From Scilla litardierei (taxonomy: Eukaryota > Streptophyta > Magnoliopsida > Asparagales > Asparagaceae), in NCBI GenBank assembly GCA_030789695.1, contig CM061142.1, positions 146,651,266-146,715,265 of the forward strand: a stretch of DNA of 64,000 bases, written 5' to 3'. The notes beneath the pieces were generated by a model. The model ran no database searches, was not told the origin of the DNA, and was given only the letters and a program-made list of their open reading frames with translations. A program made the translations under genes and the position numbers. Positions 22,478 to 35,463 of this stretch are shown here, piece by piece (positions within the stretch are counted from its first letter, which is position 1; each line of letters starts with the position of its first letter).

Positions 22478-22906
22478 TGACAGAGGGAATATTATCTCTA
22501 GTTTACAAATGATTTCCACAGTACTTGTCTTTAGCCTCTGCATATCATTCACATGAAGAACTATGAAAAAAAAACTCTTTAGAAGAATTACTCACCTCAG
22601 TGCTTACATCCCATATGAAATCATTACGCATGCTACGTAAGATGATCGGGAGTAAGTGTTACATGAAAACGTGACAATCATGACTCTTAACCCATAGATT
22701 TTTTACACTATTTCACATTAACACGGTTTGATATGTTCGATGCATATCCATCCGGGAACTTCAATTCCTTCACCGATGCACATAACAATCAAGTCTTTTC
22801 TCTATTAAATGTGTAAGCTGCTTTTGGTTTTAGCCATCTGTCATTGTTGCCTGGAATAAGATGTAACTCGCATCGATAGCAAAGTATAGCCAAATCAAGC
22901 CGTGAT
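22478..22906 (-). pseudogene. CACTA transposase middle part (TNP2 end, DUF4218 start)
   Basis: In element sense this continues exactly from 32442: the joined frame reads NIASRLDLAILCYRCELHLIP across the Tekay insertion. It goes on with KKIYGLKSHDCHVFM and LLPIILR, typical of the TNP2 to DUF4218 transition, and DMQRLKTSTVEIICKLEIIFP before the Helitron. It has in-frame stops, one within VHR-stop-RN and one after CHVFM, so it is degenerate. Confidence 0.85.
22902..22906. repeat. Target-site duplication GTGAT (left)
   Basis: GTGAT precedes the Tekay-related element and recurs at 32442-32446 directly after it. Confidence 0.93.
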
Positions 22907-25852
22907 TGTAACGGCCGGTACTCACTATTCGTTATACGGCTGTGCGTATAGCAATTTTGGGTACCTGATTGGTTTTGATGCTTTGTATATGAATCGTGTT
23001 GTTGTGTCGATAGGGCCGTAGCACCTTGGTTGTATCCTTAGCAAGCCAACCCCGACGTGTGCCCAACTTGGGATTAATGTCGCCTTTGGACCTCGTATCC
23101 TTTGTACGCTTTTCGTGCACGTAGCCTTGTTCGTGCACGTATTTATTTCAGACTTTGTCTGTATCCGAACCCTATAGTGTGATATGTCGTTGTGACCCTC
23201 TCTGAGAGTATTAAATTGTGTAATTATTTTGGAACGTCATTTCACGGGTCGTTCTCCTACGATTTGACTTTGTTTGACAAGACGTCGCGATTTTCACTTT
23301 TGTCGTGAGGCCTTTTTATTTTTAATTTCATTGCTCGACGTCGAAATTGTGAACCGTCTTCTTAGTTACGTTTCTCTCATCGGTACGGTCACCCCAGTAT
23401 TTATCTTACGATTTTTGGGCTTCGTTTGACCTACTTGCACTTTTTGGCCCAACCTATTACATTTTAACCCTAAGTTTCATTGTATTCTTCCCTAATAATT
23501 GATTATTAATAAATTACATCAGACTTTTGACTTAGTCTATTTTTATTTCCCCACTTGGCACTCAACCCACGCATGAGAGAGAGTGGTTGAAATCTTGGGC
23601 CTTTAAAATGGGTATTATAACAATTCTTTATAAATAATAACTCTAACAATAACCTAGCTAACATCCAGCCCATCACGTGTCCTCTACCCTATTTAATTAA
23701 CCCTAGGCCCACTATTTTAATTCTCTAACCTAGCCTATCTTCTCAGCCAAACAAAACACACAGCCGCCACGAATAAATCACGCAACCACAACCTGAGCGC
23801 GGCCTTCTTGCGCTCTCCGGTGCTTCCACCGCCGCCGTCAGCCTTAGACCGCAGCCCCGACCATCCTCCGATGTCCCCCTCCCTCTGTGCCACCGTGGGG
23901 CCCCGCTGCTCTGCCGCAAAACCGCCCAGGCGCCATTATTCTCGCGCAGCAGGCCGCTGATCGCCGCTGTCGCTGTTCCGGCGCCGCCGCCGCCGTGAGC
24001 CCTCCGCCGTCGACCCCTCTTGGCCCCCTGCACCTCCCGCGGCTGTTCTCAGGCTGCCAGTGCCTGGAAACAGCGAGAGCACTCGCTGTTTATGTGTATA
24101 TCGACGTCGTATCGCATCGCTGAGTTCTCATCATACCCTCTCACTGTTGGGGTCTTTCGACAGCCCTCTACCTCTCCTAGGGGTTTTTTCCGATGTCACG
24201 ATCGTCCCCTACGATGCCCAATGCCGTAGACTTCGTGTACGTAGAACCGTTTGTCTCGGTTCGTTGTTGCGGCTTCTCGGGAGCCATACAAACGCCTACC
24301 GATCTATTACTCGCTGTTTGGAATCTTGCTCGCTGATTTGGTTGCTGCCCAAGAATTGGCGAGCGTGGAATCTTATTTGGAATCTGGATTAGGAGCGCGT
24401 TCTATTTATTCCAACCCCTGGTGTTGCTACCTGACGCCAGTGTAGCTCTCGCGTCGTGTAAGGGAAAATTTCTAAATACTTAGGACCCCCAACCCATCCA
24501 TGTTAATCAAGATAAAAATCGGTATTTTAATTGGTTGATAATTCACTAATAAAGATAATTTAATTTGGGACTGTAGTCTGGTGATCCGAGCACATAGGTA
24601 GACTGGACTGATTAGATGGTATTTACAGAACGGTTGATTGCAGGCAAGTGAAACTTGCCAACTTGTGCTTTAGGCCATGTCTTAGGCCATTTCCCCATTT
24701 TTAGCGTAAAAGAGACTAGGCGACGAAATGATACTCGCCTAGACGCAATTTTAAGATCTAGCTTGACAACGAAGCTAGATCTGACACCCTGCCATGTCAT
24801 TCATGCTTTTGTGCCTGTCACATTTAATTTTCATATCTGTACGCTCTTTACTTGCTCTGACATGCCTGTCACGTTTAAATTCCTTATTTGTACGCACATT
24901 AATTGATGCCATGCATCTTAATGTCAATCCATGTTTGAATGTTGCATTCGTAGCACACGCTACGTTACTTCCTTGTTGAGGCTAGGCACCAGCCTTGCAG
25001 GCACAACCATATGCCAAATACACTTCCTGGCTCGTGATCCAGAAGCGGGCTACATGTGTTAGTCAAAAGCCAATGCCCGATACACGTGATGGGGTAGGGA
25101 TAAGCGATCACTTGAGCTTAGGAGTTGGCCCGTACAGCCACTCCAGCCAAAAGACGTAATCTCTGTGCACGACGTGTTTACTTGACGTGTTACTTGACTT
25201 GTAAAATCCATGTGAATGTTTACTAGCTTTGCTACCTTGCCATGTCATACTTGCTGCACTTTACTACTTGTTGCATTCATGTCTTAAACTGCCATGTCAT
25301 CACATACTTTTAGAACTGCTAGGTTGTTTCCTTCTTTTAGTTCCTTGCACAAGTCTCTTGTAGACTTGCTGACATGTGCCCTCGTCTCTTTTGGGTGTCG
25401 CATGTTAGTTGCTGAGCCAGAGTCCGTTGCTGAGGACGAGGTGTATGCTGACTTGGAGCCTGGGTCCACTGTTGACGGGAGTTCGAGGACACCTGCGATC
25501 AGTCGTAGAGACTTCTTTCTGTTGCTTTCAGCTTAGTTCTTGTTAGGTTGTCGGTGCGTAGCACCTTTTTTTCTTTCTATACATTGATTATTTCTGTTGG
25601 CCATGCTTGGGCCTTTTAGACTCTTTTCTTTTAGCCTGGTGTCTTTTCTGTGATGTTGGAATTTATTATGGACATTCTGAGATTGAATAATTTTATCTGT
25701 CTCCTTCTTTTATTATTATTTTTATTCTGCTACGCACTTGCAAGGACCTATACATGGTTATTCCAGACGCTTTACGGACTGGAGCCTCACAGCTCCAAGT
25801 CTGAGCGGACTTCTCATGCCTCGCCTCCATTTTAGGGAAGCGGGTCGTGACA
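22907..25852 (+). repeat. 5' LTR of Tekay-related element
   Basis: 2946 bp from TGTAACGGCC to GGGTCGTGACA. A TATA-like TATAAATA is at 23629-23636, followed about 130 bases on by a GC-rich, CCGCC-rich leader (23760-24060). Frames in that leader are not genes. The last 1.4 kb resembles the LTR of the Tekay element at 54804. Confidence 0.93.
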
Positions 25853-25860
25853 GGTTTTGT

Positions 25861-25878
25861 TGGTGGTCCATACAGGTC
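25861..25878 (+). other. Primer-binding site, degraded tRNA-Ile type
   Basis: TGGTGGTCCATACAGGTC lies eight bases after the LTR and differs at two positions from the intact site at 62181-62198. Confidence 0.6.
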
Positions 25879-27812
25879 ACTGCAACTGCGAATTATCGGA
25901 ATAACGATAATAAAATAGAATGTCCATTAAATAAATTAAAACATCCAAATCATAATCACTGAGTCTAATTTTTATCGTTTCCTATGTCTTAGGTGGCTGG
26001 TAGACGTGTTGCCCGAACATCTGTCTCAGCTTAGTAGGGAATCCATTAGATCAGGACTATAGTAAGGCGTAGTTAGACGTCTGTGCTTGCTAGTTAGAGG
26101 TCCCTGATTGTTAGCTAGACTCTTTGCTAGAGATTGATATAATCATCTTAGGAGTTACCTTAGTGGTTCATGTCTAGCTCTGACCATGATAGACTTCTAG
26201 AATTCCTTTAGTCGTTCGCTTGGGTTCGTCGATTTCGGGCCAAGCCGAATGCAGTTCATTAAGGTCTAGTTCCTTAAAAAGTCTTAGCGCCAAGTTTCCA
26301 AATCTTTAGTTGGTCGACCATAGGAGTTTCCCGTAGATTTTCCTGAGACATATCCTAGGCGTGTTTATGTTTCGATCATGCGACAAAATTCCTTGCCTCG
26401 ATTCACTTGATCACCACATTACGATAATCGTTGATCTTTCGAATGTCCTTCTTCACAAAACTTGATTCTTTCAAAGTTGTTTACGGTTTTCCTTGATTAA
26501 AAATTTTGCTTAGTTTAATTTTTGTTTTAAAACCCCCTTCATATATATTTAAATTCCTTACTTTTCGGTTGAGCTAAATACTTTCTTATATTTTGAAGTC
26601 ATCTTGGTCGTAAAAATTTTTATTACAATCTCGAGACCATTTCCTAACCTATATCTATCGTACTTCGGTTTTAAAACCCTATTACCACTTTTGATAATTC
26701 AATATATCTTTCCTTCCATTTCTACACTACTGAGTCTATTATTAAATTTTTTCACTTATCGTACATACTTTAGAATATATATTTTTTAAATAGAACTTCA
26801 ATTACTTTTATATATCAGTTCTAGATTCGTCGTACTCATACTTTAAAATCTTTGTATAAACCCGTTTCTTTTGGCAAATCCTGGTTCCTCTAAAAGTTGT
26901 TTCAATATTATTTATTTTAAATTTCTCTCTAGTTTAAAGACTTTGAAAGCATTTAACATGAGCTTAAATTTTCTACACTTGAGTTAATCTAATTTCATCC
27001 TTTGAATTTCAAAATTTTCTCCGAAAATATATTAAATTACTGCCGTATAATATTTTCTAACCTACGTCCTTAATGTTCGTGTGAATGTTTTATTCTTCCT
27101 TATAATGATTTTCAATAAGCTAATAAATAATTTTTCTTATTATATATATACGACTCAAACTTATTTCGAACAACTCATTTTATCGACTACCAATATTTTT
27201 CTATGCATAAGAGAACCCAAATTTTTGAGGTACGACCGGTTTTGTACTCTTCGTATTTTAACTTATATCTTTACACACTATTTTTCCGTAACCTAACGGC
27301 GCATCATTACATCTTTCTTTTCCCACCTAAACATTCACAATTATACCCTTGATTCCCCTAACCAAGCTGTCCCCTTATCTTCGTCCTATCTGAACTCGTG
27401 CTTTTCGATCTTACTTCGTTACGCTTTGGCTTCGGTTTCTTTCCTATTGTTTAGACATTAGTGCTTGTCGTTTCCTGTGTCAACCTTAGTATAGCTTGAT
27501 GGGCCCATTAGTATAAGTTGTTATGTCGTGGAGGTGCATGCATATAGGTGGAGTGTGTGGACCCGTGTGTGTGAACCCCGGCGTACCACTCACGTATGAA
27601 TGTACTCCCCTGTAGTATATTAATGTTTGCTTATTGTGTGAAATATACATACTCAGTGTTATTCATGATGTATATGAAGTTGTATGAATGATATTAGTTT
27701 TATATGTGTGGGTAGCTATAACACTTTAGGAATGTCTGTATATATATTGAAAATTGTATTGGAGTATAGACAAGTAGTGTATGAAGTTTGAAGATACGTG
27801 TGAATGCTAGAT
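25879..27812 (+). other. Non-coding interior, T-rich
   Basis: A gag-start remnant lies at 25993-26014. From about 26400 to 27310 the + strand is T-rich and G-poor, with no frame longer than about 70 codons and no similarity I recognise. From about 27490 composition switches to G/T-rich. Confidence 0.6.
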
Positions 27813-27813
27813 A

Positions 27814-27852
<39 letters not shown>
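27813..27852. repeat. (GT)n-(TA)n microsatellite, left of MITE
   Basis: A GT run followed by a TA run ending ATATATAT directly before the inverted-repeat element. Confidence 0.9.
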
Positions 27853-28228
27853 GGATCTTCAAATGCGAAAAAAGGGCTTTTCGCACCGTGCGAAAACAAT
27901 TTTTTTATTTTTTTGAAATTTTTTTTTTCAAAAATTTTTTTTTTGATGTTTAATCCATACAATTATATACCCCAGGGAAAATAATGGGTGAACCCGTTGG
28001 GCATTAGAGCACCCATCAACCCGTTACAAATTTAACGGTCTCTAAACGTGCGAATTTGATGAAATGCCTTGATCGAAGGCCAAATGGCATTATTTCTCAA
28101 CCATTATTTTTTGAGGGGGGTATAACAACATATAATGAGGGTGGAAAAAAGAATTTTTGAAAAAAAAATTTCAAAAAAAAACTAAAAACATTTTCGCACG
28201 GTGCGAAATGTTTGCATTTGAAAATTTT

Positions 28229-28230
<2 letters not shown>
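27853..28230. mobile_element. MITE-like element in a TA tract
   Basis: About 378 bp with imperfect terminal inverted repeats of roughly 42 bp (left GGATCTTCAAATGCGAAA, right end reversed GGAAAATTTTCAAATGC). Each terminus contains the palindrome TTTTCGCAC-C/G-GTGCGAAAA (27879-27897 and 28190-28207). It is bordered on both sides by TA dinucleotides, so target duplication by TA is likely but cannot be proven. It has no coding capacity. Confidence 0.7.

Positions 28231-28269
<39 letters not shown>
28231..28269. repeat. (TA)n microsatellite, right of MITE
   Basis: About 19 TA units directly after the MITE end TTTTCC. Confidence 0.95.
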
Positions 28270-28272
<3 letters not shown>

Positions 28273-29473
28273 ACATGCGTGTGACTATACGATGAATGCA
28301 TGTGGAGTGTATTATAATTATACATGTGCTGATGTCTGTAATATTATTATGGTATATAAGGTGATTGATCTATGTGGGTGTTACCTGACTAGATGTTAAG
28401 TGTGATTGACATTATGGTATGTATATGGTTATATTGGTAGATGTGTATACATTGGAGTGGTATTGGTATAGGTATAAATATTGTGCTATGTATATAGAAT
28501 ATTCTGGTATGTGTCTTGAGTCTCACTCAAGCTTGAGTGGGTATACTCTAAGTATATTGTTACATATGTTTGTGGTTTACGTGTAGTACTATGAATATAG
28601 CAATGGATGATGTATGTATAATGATAGGATTATTTGCACCTGGTTGTGTTACACACATGATTGTGGGTCGCTATACCAGTATATAGTTATAGGTGTTAGT
28701 CTTGTGGTATAGTTATTTACTAAGGACTTGCCTGTGTGAACGTATGTGTGCTAGCTAAACTAGGCGTGTAGATGTGCTGAGTATATAGTGGTATGATGGG
28801 TATATATGAATGAAATGTTAGCGTGTGTGGATGCACCATGCACGGGCAAGTATGTGCTTAGTTATAGGTATTGGTGACTATGGTATGTGTGGCGTGTCGT
28901 GAATATAGTTATAGGACTGTATGTGATGTGAATATATGTTGAAATATTTGCATGCATTTGAATGACTATGTAATTGTGAAATTATAATAGTGGTAAATGT
29001 ATCTTAGATATAATAACATGAATTAATATTGTGTGGTGTGTTTACTTGTGTTGATATGTTGGCATTGGATGTACACTATGAGACATAGGGAGTAGTGTAT
29101 CCTTATTATTTTGTTCATATGTAGTTATCTAAACATGGAGTGTTACGATTGCATCTGCTGGTGTGAACTATTTAATTGGTTGTGAGTATGTGCACCATGG
29201 TATGTAATAAGTGTTTAATAGTTATATAGGGATGTACGTGACTATATGAATGATTGAGATATGTGTATGAATTTGACTGGTTATGATAGGTGTAAGTGTG
29301 TAATGTGCGTGAATATATACATGTTAGTAGAGTTATTGTTTGACTACCTAGTGCATATACACGCACTTGTAATGACTATACCTGGTTGAATTATAGCGTG
29401 ATGTGATTGGGATAGCTACTAGTCTGGCTAGAGTTATATTATAGTTAGAAAGTCTGAGGACGGACTTTATTCT
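28270..29473 (+). other. Non-coding interior, G/T-rich
   Basis: The + strand is made of words such as TGTGTATATG and GTGTGAATAT with very few C. There is no open frame of note on the + strand and no known domain. Confidence 0.6.
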
Positions 29474-29486
29474 AAGGTGGGTAGGA
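29474..29486 (+). other. Polypurine tract of Tekay-related element
   Basis: AAGGTGGGTAGGA directly precedes TGTAACGGCC of the 3' LTR. Confidence 0.7.
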
Positions 29487-32441
29487 TGTAACGGCCGGTA
29501 CTCACTATTCGTTATACGGCTGTGCGTATATCAATTTTGGGTACCTGATTGGTTTTGATGCTTTGTATATGAGTCGTGTCGTTGTGTCGATAGGGTCGTA
29601 GCACCTTGGTTGTATCCTTAGCAAGCCAACCTCGACGTGTGCCCAACTTGGGATTATTGTCGCCTTTGGACCTCGTATCCTTTGTACGCTTTTCGTGCAC
29701 GTAGCCTTGTTCGTGCACGTATTTATTTCAGACTTTGTCTGTATCCAAACCCTATAGTGTGATATGTTGTTGTGACCCTCTCTGAGAGTATTAAGTTGTG
29801 GAATTATTTTGGAACATCATTTCACGGGTCGTTCTCCCACGATTTGACTTTGTTTGACGAGACGTAGCGATTTTCACTTTTGTCGTGAGGTCTTTTTATT
29901 TTTAATTTCGTTGCTCGACGTCGAAATTGTGAACCGTCTTCTTAGTTGCGTTTCTCTCGTCAGTACGGTCACCCCAGTATTTATCTTACGATTTTTGGGC
30001 TTCGTTTGACCTACTTGCACTTTTTGGCCCAACCTATTACATTTTAACCCTAAGTTTCATTGTATTTCCCTAATAATTGATTATTAATAAATTACATCAG
30101 ACTTTTGAATTAGTCTATTTTTATTTCCCCACTTGGCACTTAACCCACGCATGAGAGAGAGTGGTTGAAACCTTGGGCCTTTAAAATGGGTATTATAACA
30201 ATTCTTTATAAATAATAACTCTAACAATAACCTAGCTAACATCCAGCCCATCACTTGCCCTCTACCCTAGTTAATTAACCCTAGGCCCACTATTTTAATT
30301 GTCTAACCTAGCCTATCTTCTCAGCCAAACAAAACACACAGCCGCCACGAATAAATCACGCAACCACAACCCGAGCGCGGCCTTCTTGCGCTCTCCGGTG
30401 CTTCCACCACTGCCGTCAGCCTTAGACCGCCGCCCCGACCATCCTCCAACGTCCCCCTCCCTCTGTGCCGCCGTGGGGCCCCGCTGCTCCGCCGCAAAAC
30501 CGCCCAGGCGCCATTATTCTCGTGCAGCAGGCCGCTGATCGCCGCTATCGCCGTTCCGGCGTCGCCACCGCCATGAGCCCTCCGCCGTCGACCCCTCTTG
30601 GCCCCTTGCACCTCCCGCGGCTGTTATCAGGCTGCCAGTGCCTGGAAACAGCGAGAGCACTCGCTATTTACGTGTATATCGACGTCATATCGCGTCGCTG
30701 AGTTCTCATCGTACCCTCTCGCTGTTGAGGTCTTCCGACAGCCCTCTACCTCTCCTAGGGGTGTTTTCCGACGTCACGATCGTCCCCTACGATGCCCAAT
30801 GCCGTAGACTTCGGGTACGTAGAACCGTTTGTCTCGGTTCGTTGTTGCGGCTTCTCGGGAGCCGTACAAACGCCTACCAACCTATTACTCGCTGTTTGGA
30901 ATCTTGCTCGCTGATTTGGTTGCTGCCCATGAATTGGCGAGCGTGGAATCTTATTTGGAATCTGGATTAGGAGCGCGTTCTATTTATTCCAACCCCTGGC
31001 GTTGCTACCTGACGCCAGTGTAGCTCTCGCGTCGTGTAAGGAAAAATTTCTGAATACTTAGGACCCCCAACCCATCCATGTTAATCAAGATAAAAATCGG
31101 TATTTTAATTGGTTGATAATTCACTAATAAAGATAATTTAATTTGGGACTGTAGTCTGGTGATCCGAGCACATAGGTAGACTGGACTGATTGGACGGTAT
31201 TTGCAGAACGGTTGATTGCAGGCAAGTGAAACTTGCCAACTTGTGCTTTAGGCCATGTCTTAGGCCATTTCCCCATTTTTAGCGTAAAAGAGACTAGGCG
31301 ACGAAATGATACTCGCCTAGATGCAATTTTAAGATCTAGCTTGACAACGAAGCTAGATCTGACACCCTGCCATGTCATTCATGCATTTTTGCCTGTCACG
31401 TTTAATTTCCATATCTGTACGCTCTTTACTTGCTCTGTCATGCATGTCACGTTTAAATTCCTTATCTGTACGCACATTAATTGTACACATGCCATGCCAT
31501 GCATCTTAATGTCAATCCATGTTTGAATGTTGCATTCGTAGCATACGCTACGGTACTTCCTTGTTGAGGCTAGGCACCTGCGTTGCAGGCACAAACCTAT
31601 GCCAAATACACTTCCTGGCTCGTGATCCAGAAGCGGGCTACATGTGTTGGTCAAAAGCCCATGCCCGATACACGTGATGGGGTAGGGATAAGCGATCACT
31701 TGAGCTTAGGAGTTGGCCCGTACAGCCACTCCAGCTAAAAGGCGTAATCTCTGTGCACGACGTGTTTACTTGACGTGTTACTTGACTTGTAAAATCCATG
31801 TGAATGTTTACTAGCTTTGCTACCTTGCCATGTCATACTTGCTGCACTTTACTACTTGTTGCATTCATGTCTTAAACTGCCATGTCATCGCATACTTTTA
31901 GAACTGCTAGGTTGTTTCCTTCTTTTAGTTCCTTGCACAAGTCTCTTGTAGACTTGCTGACATGCGCCCTCGTCTCTTTTGGGTGTAGCATGTTAGTTGC
32001 TGAGCCAAAGTCCGTTGCTGAGGACGAGGTGTATGCTGACTTGGAACCTGGGTCCACTGTTGACGTGGAGTTCGAGGACACCGGCGATCAGTCGTAGCGA
32101 TTTCTTTCTGTTGCTTTCAGCTTAGTTCTTGTTAGGTTGTCGGTGCGTAGCACCTTTTCTTCTTTCTGTATGTTGATTATTTCTGTTGGCCATGCTTGGG
32201 CCTTTTAGACTCTTTTCTTTTAGCCTGGTGGCTTTTCTGTGATGTTGGAATTTATTATGGACATTCTGAGATTGAATAATTTTATCTGTCTCCTTCTATT
32301 ATTATTATTTTTGTTCTGCTACGCACTTGCAAGATCCTATACATGGTTCTTCCAGATGCTTTACAGACTGGAGCCTCACAGCTCCAAGGCTGAATGGACT
32401 TCTCACGCCTCGCCTCCATTTTAGGGAAGCGGGTCGTGACA
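29487..32441 (+). repeat. 3' LTR of Tekay-related element
   Basis: 2955 bp, collinear with 22907-25852 with scattered substitutions and few indels. The TATA-like box is at 30207-30214. It is followed by the GTGAT duplication. Confidence 0.93.
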
Positions 32442-34230
32442 GTGATGCAATATTGTCCTTTGTCTTCTATCTAACATCTAAAACAGTTTGAATCATTATC
32501 AAAGACATTTTTTTTTCAATGTGCATCACATCTAAGTTATGACAAACTATATTATCTGTCTAATATGGAAGCTCCCAAAATAACCTTAGCTTGGTCTAGT
32601 TGTGGTGTCCTCCAAAGCCAGGAATTTTAAAATTCTTTTACGAACTAAATTGTTGGTAAAGGGTTCCCCTTTGCGAGCAATTCATCTCCACGTGACCGAG
32701 GGAGAAGAATGTTGAGCTCACATCTACCCTTAAGAAAAAGTTTTTGTTGTCTATGGTACGGATGACCATATGGTAAATGTGCTTGATGATAACCAAACCA
32801 AAAAATTTTCCTTCTATTTTGTAAATAAAAGTCCTTTGAGTTCTACATACAATAAGGGCATGCATACTCCATCTAGATAACATTCACTATGTTGTGAAGT
32901 CGTTAATAGTCCACATAATTGCCACTCACATTGTGAGATTTTGTTTCCTATGAGAATCATACACATGAACGCCTTTATTTCACAATACATTAAATTCATC
33001 AATTAAAGGTTGTAAATACACGTTAATATTCCTCATCCTTACATGTTCTGGCCCTGTAATAATGGATGTTAAGAATATACTTTCTTTCCTCATGCACAAC
33101 CATAGTGGTAAATTATATTGTGTTATCATCACAGGCCAACATGAATAATGGTATGTGAGTCCGAACGGATTGAATCCATCACTTGCTAAACCCAATCTCA
33201 CATTTCACAGCTCGGAAGCAAACATGGGATGCATTTTGTCAAATTCCTTGCACACATCACCATCACGCAGATGTCGCATTTTCCCTTCAATGCAAGCATG
33301 TCGAGAATGCATGTAATGTCTTTGGCAGTTTTCCTTGACATTTACATGCATTTCAGCCAAGGATTCATTGGAAAGTAACACAACACCTTATGAGGCATAT
33401 ACTTCCTGTTCTTTTGACTTTGATCTGACTGTTTGTAGCGAGGATGACAAGAAATGTGGAATATAGTATCATTCTCATAGTCTTTGTAAAACAACATGCA
33501 ATCATTTGGGCATGCATAAATTCTATCGTAACCCAAACCCAACTGATCAATCAACTTCTTGGAGTCCATGTAACTTAATGCATATTTTGCATCTACGTTA
33601 CATTGCATCATCAATTGCGGCATGCGATCCAATGCATCATTGGATATATGGCTTTTTTATTTAATGTTTAGTAGGCTAGACACAGCAAACAATTTAGACT
33701 CTTGACATCCTTCATATAATGGTTCTTCTACCACCTTCAACAAATCATAAAACTTTTGAGCTTCATTGTTAAGTTGTTCTCCAGCTGTTGAACACTCATC
33801 ATTTAGCTGATTGTAGATTTCAGGCCTGGTAGCATCCGTAGCCATGTTACAAAAGTAATATGTGCTCTCTATCAGATCCACTTTTGATTTCTTTATCAAA
33901 CCAGGGAAACCGATGAACTATTGGGTCGTTCACCGTGAAAAAACCACGTCATCCTGTAGTTCTTGTAAAATCCTTTTGTGCACAAATGATATGCCACCAT
34001 ATAACATACCAACCAGTTACGTTTCAACACGTCTTGCAAGGACATTTTATGAGCAGGTCGTTGAGAGATACTTCTTTAGGTTGAGATTAAGCGAAGTCAA
34101 AGAACCTTTCGACCCCTTCTCTATACTCATCGCTGCAACCATATTCTCTAGGTCCCTTGAAATGATATTTACAATTCTTATCTATTTATGTCATGACTTT
34201 AATCAAATTGACCTAATTAATTTCACAATA
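32442..34230 (-). pseudogene. CACTA transposase N-terminal part (Transpos_assoc, TNP2)
   Basis: In element sense, near 34130-33930: SDEYREGVERFFDFA, KCPCKTC and TWFFHGE, the transposase-associated N-terminal domain. The TNP2 (Transposase_21) core follows: VEEPLYEGC, GLGYDRIYACPNDCMLFY (about 33545-33490), PHKVLCYFP, RLGLASDGFNPFG (about 33200), YNLPLWLCM, NINVYLQPLIDE and, close to the Tekay insertion, HNLDVMHIEK. The domain order is complete but frames shift repeatedly and stops are frequent, so no active transposase can be made. The true start codon is not clear. Confidence 0.9.
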
Positions 34231-35249
34231 GCAAGACATAACATATTTGCAAAATGAAGAGACGACAACTTACATGAAACGTGAGACCATATCATTGAGA
34301 ACCATATAAATTTCTAAGCTTACTATTTTGTGTCATATGGCTTATTGGTTTGTGTCACATGGAAACTTTAGCCATGGACGATTGATAATTGCGTGAAGGT
34401 CCGTGGCTGATAGCGTGCTAGTTAAAGGCACTTTTGGTCACAAAATTTTCATTTCATTACAGTACCGGTAGTAAAAGGAAAATCTTCTATCCCATTAGTT
34501 ATGCAATGCATCACGTAATCTTGTATCATATTTTATGCATTTGTGTGAACTTTTATTTCGTTAAAATTTCGACCACACATATACCCACTATTCTCCAAGT
34601 ACATTGTAGCAGAAAGAGAATGTATTTGCAAATACTTCATGCATTTTTAATCGAAGAACAATTGATAGGTGATGCCGAAATTCTCACAAAATAAAAGAAC
34701 ACACAAATGCATAAAATAGGATATAAGGTTAATATGTGATGCATTTGCATATCTAACCAGTCCACATTGGACAGATCCAATATATATTTATATTTAATTC
34801 CATAATCACATGCGGCCACGAACCAGTTGTCTGACCAGACCACGAGGGGTTTGATATCGTCAACCAATCAATACACACAAGTGATTTAATAATCCTACAT
34901 ATAACATTTATTGGACGATAAAATCTACGTCTCGAATTGATCTATTTAATATGTTTAAGACAAAAAATGGAAGGTGTCTCTGTAGCGCAATAGGTATGAA
35001 GTGCAAATCCTACTATCAACTAACATATGGCATATTTTTTAATAAATCAGAATCACATTCTAATAATCAGTGCAAAAATAAAAATAAAAATCAATTCGCA
35101 TAGACACATAGATTTACCTATGTTTGGTTCAACGCAAAATCTTGCACCCAAAGTTATTACCACTAATGATAATGATACCCACATGCAACCATATACTTAG
35201 TCAATCATGTACACGTTATCAACCACTAAAATAACTTAGCCCATTGATT
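34231..35249 (-). other. CACTA 5' region, non-coding
   Basis: AT-rich sequence upstream of the transposase. CATATAACACAAATGCATAAAA-like words recur near 34510 and 34700. I see no further domain. Confidence 0.5.
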
Positions 35250-35463
35250 GATACACACAGAGACCACACATATATCAAACACACACAGACCACCCACACA
35301 CACTAAACACACACAGACCACCCACACATAGACAACCTACACACAGATCAAACACAAACAAACCATACACACACAGACCACCCACCCACAGACTAAACAA
35401 ACGTAGACCCCGCACACACACACACAGACTCCACACACACAGATCATACACACACAGACCCAA
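35250..35463. repeat. (CACACACAGACC)n minisatellite
   Basis: An irregular array of ACACACAGACCACC-type units over about 210 bp. Frames across it are low complexity. Confidence 0.9.

Larger units (their letters stand above)
22907..32441 (+). mobile_element. Tekay-related non-autonomous LTR element (LARD-like)
   Basis: Two nearly 3-kb LTRs surround a 3.6-kb interior with no polymerase, protease or integrase. The first 140 interior bases match the leader of the Tekay element at 54804-64000, including the primer site and a gag start written GTGGCTGGTAGACG in place of ATGGCAGGAAGGCG. After that the relation is lost. Large LTRs, a long non-coding interior and an exact 5-bp target duplication fit a large retrotransposon derivative. 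Confidence 0.88.

Noticed and set aside
23743..24392. Frames of 78-110 codons in the Tekay-related LTRs (also 30299-30970)
   Set aside because: Present in both LTRs in three frames on both strands, in a CCGCC-rich leader; no domain.
28157..28399. 80-codon frame crossing the (TA)n tract
   Set aside because: It encodes an Ile/Tyr repeat from the microsatellite and crosses the MITE border.
35250..35463. Possible CRISPR-like array
   Set aside because: It is a simple (CACACACAGACC)n minisatellite without unique spacers, in a plant genome.
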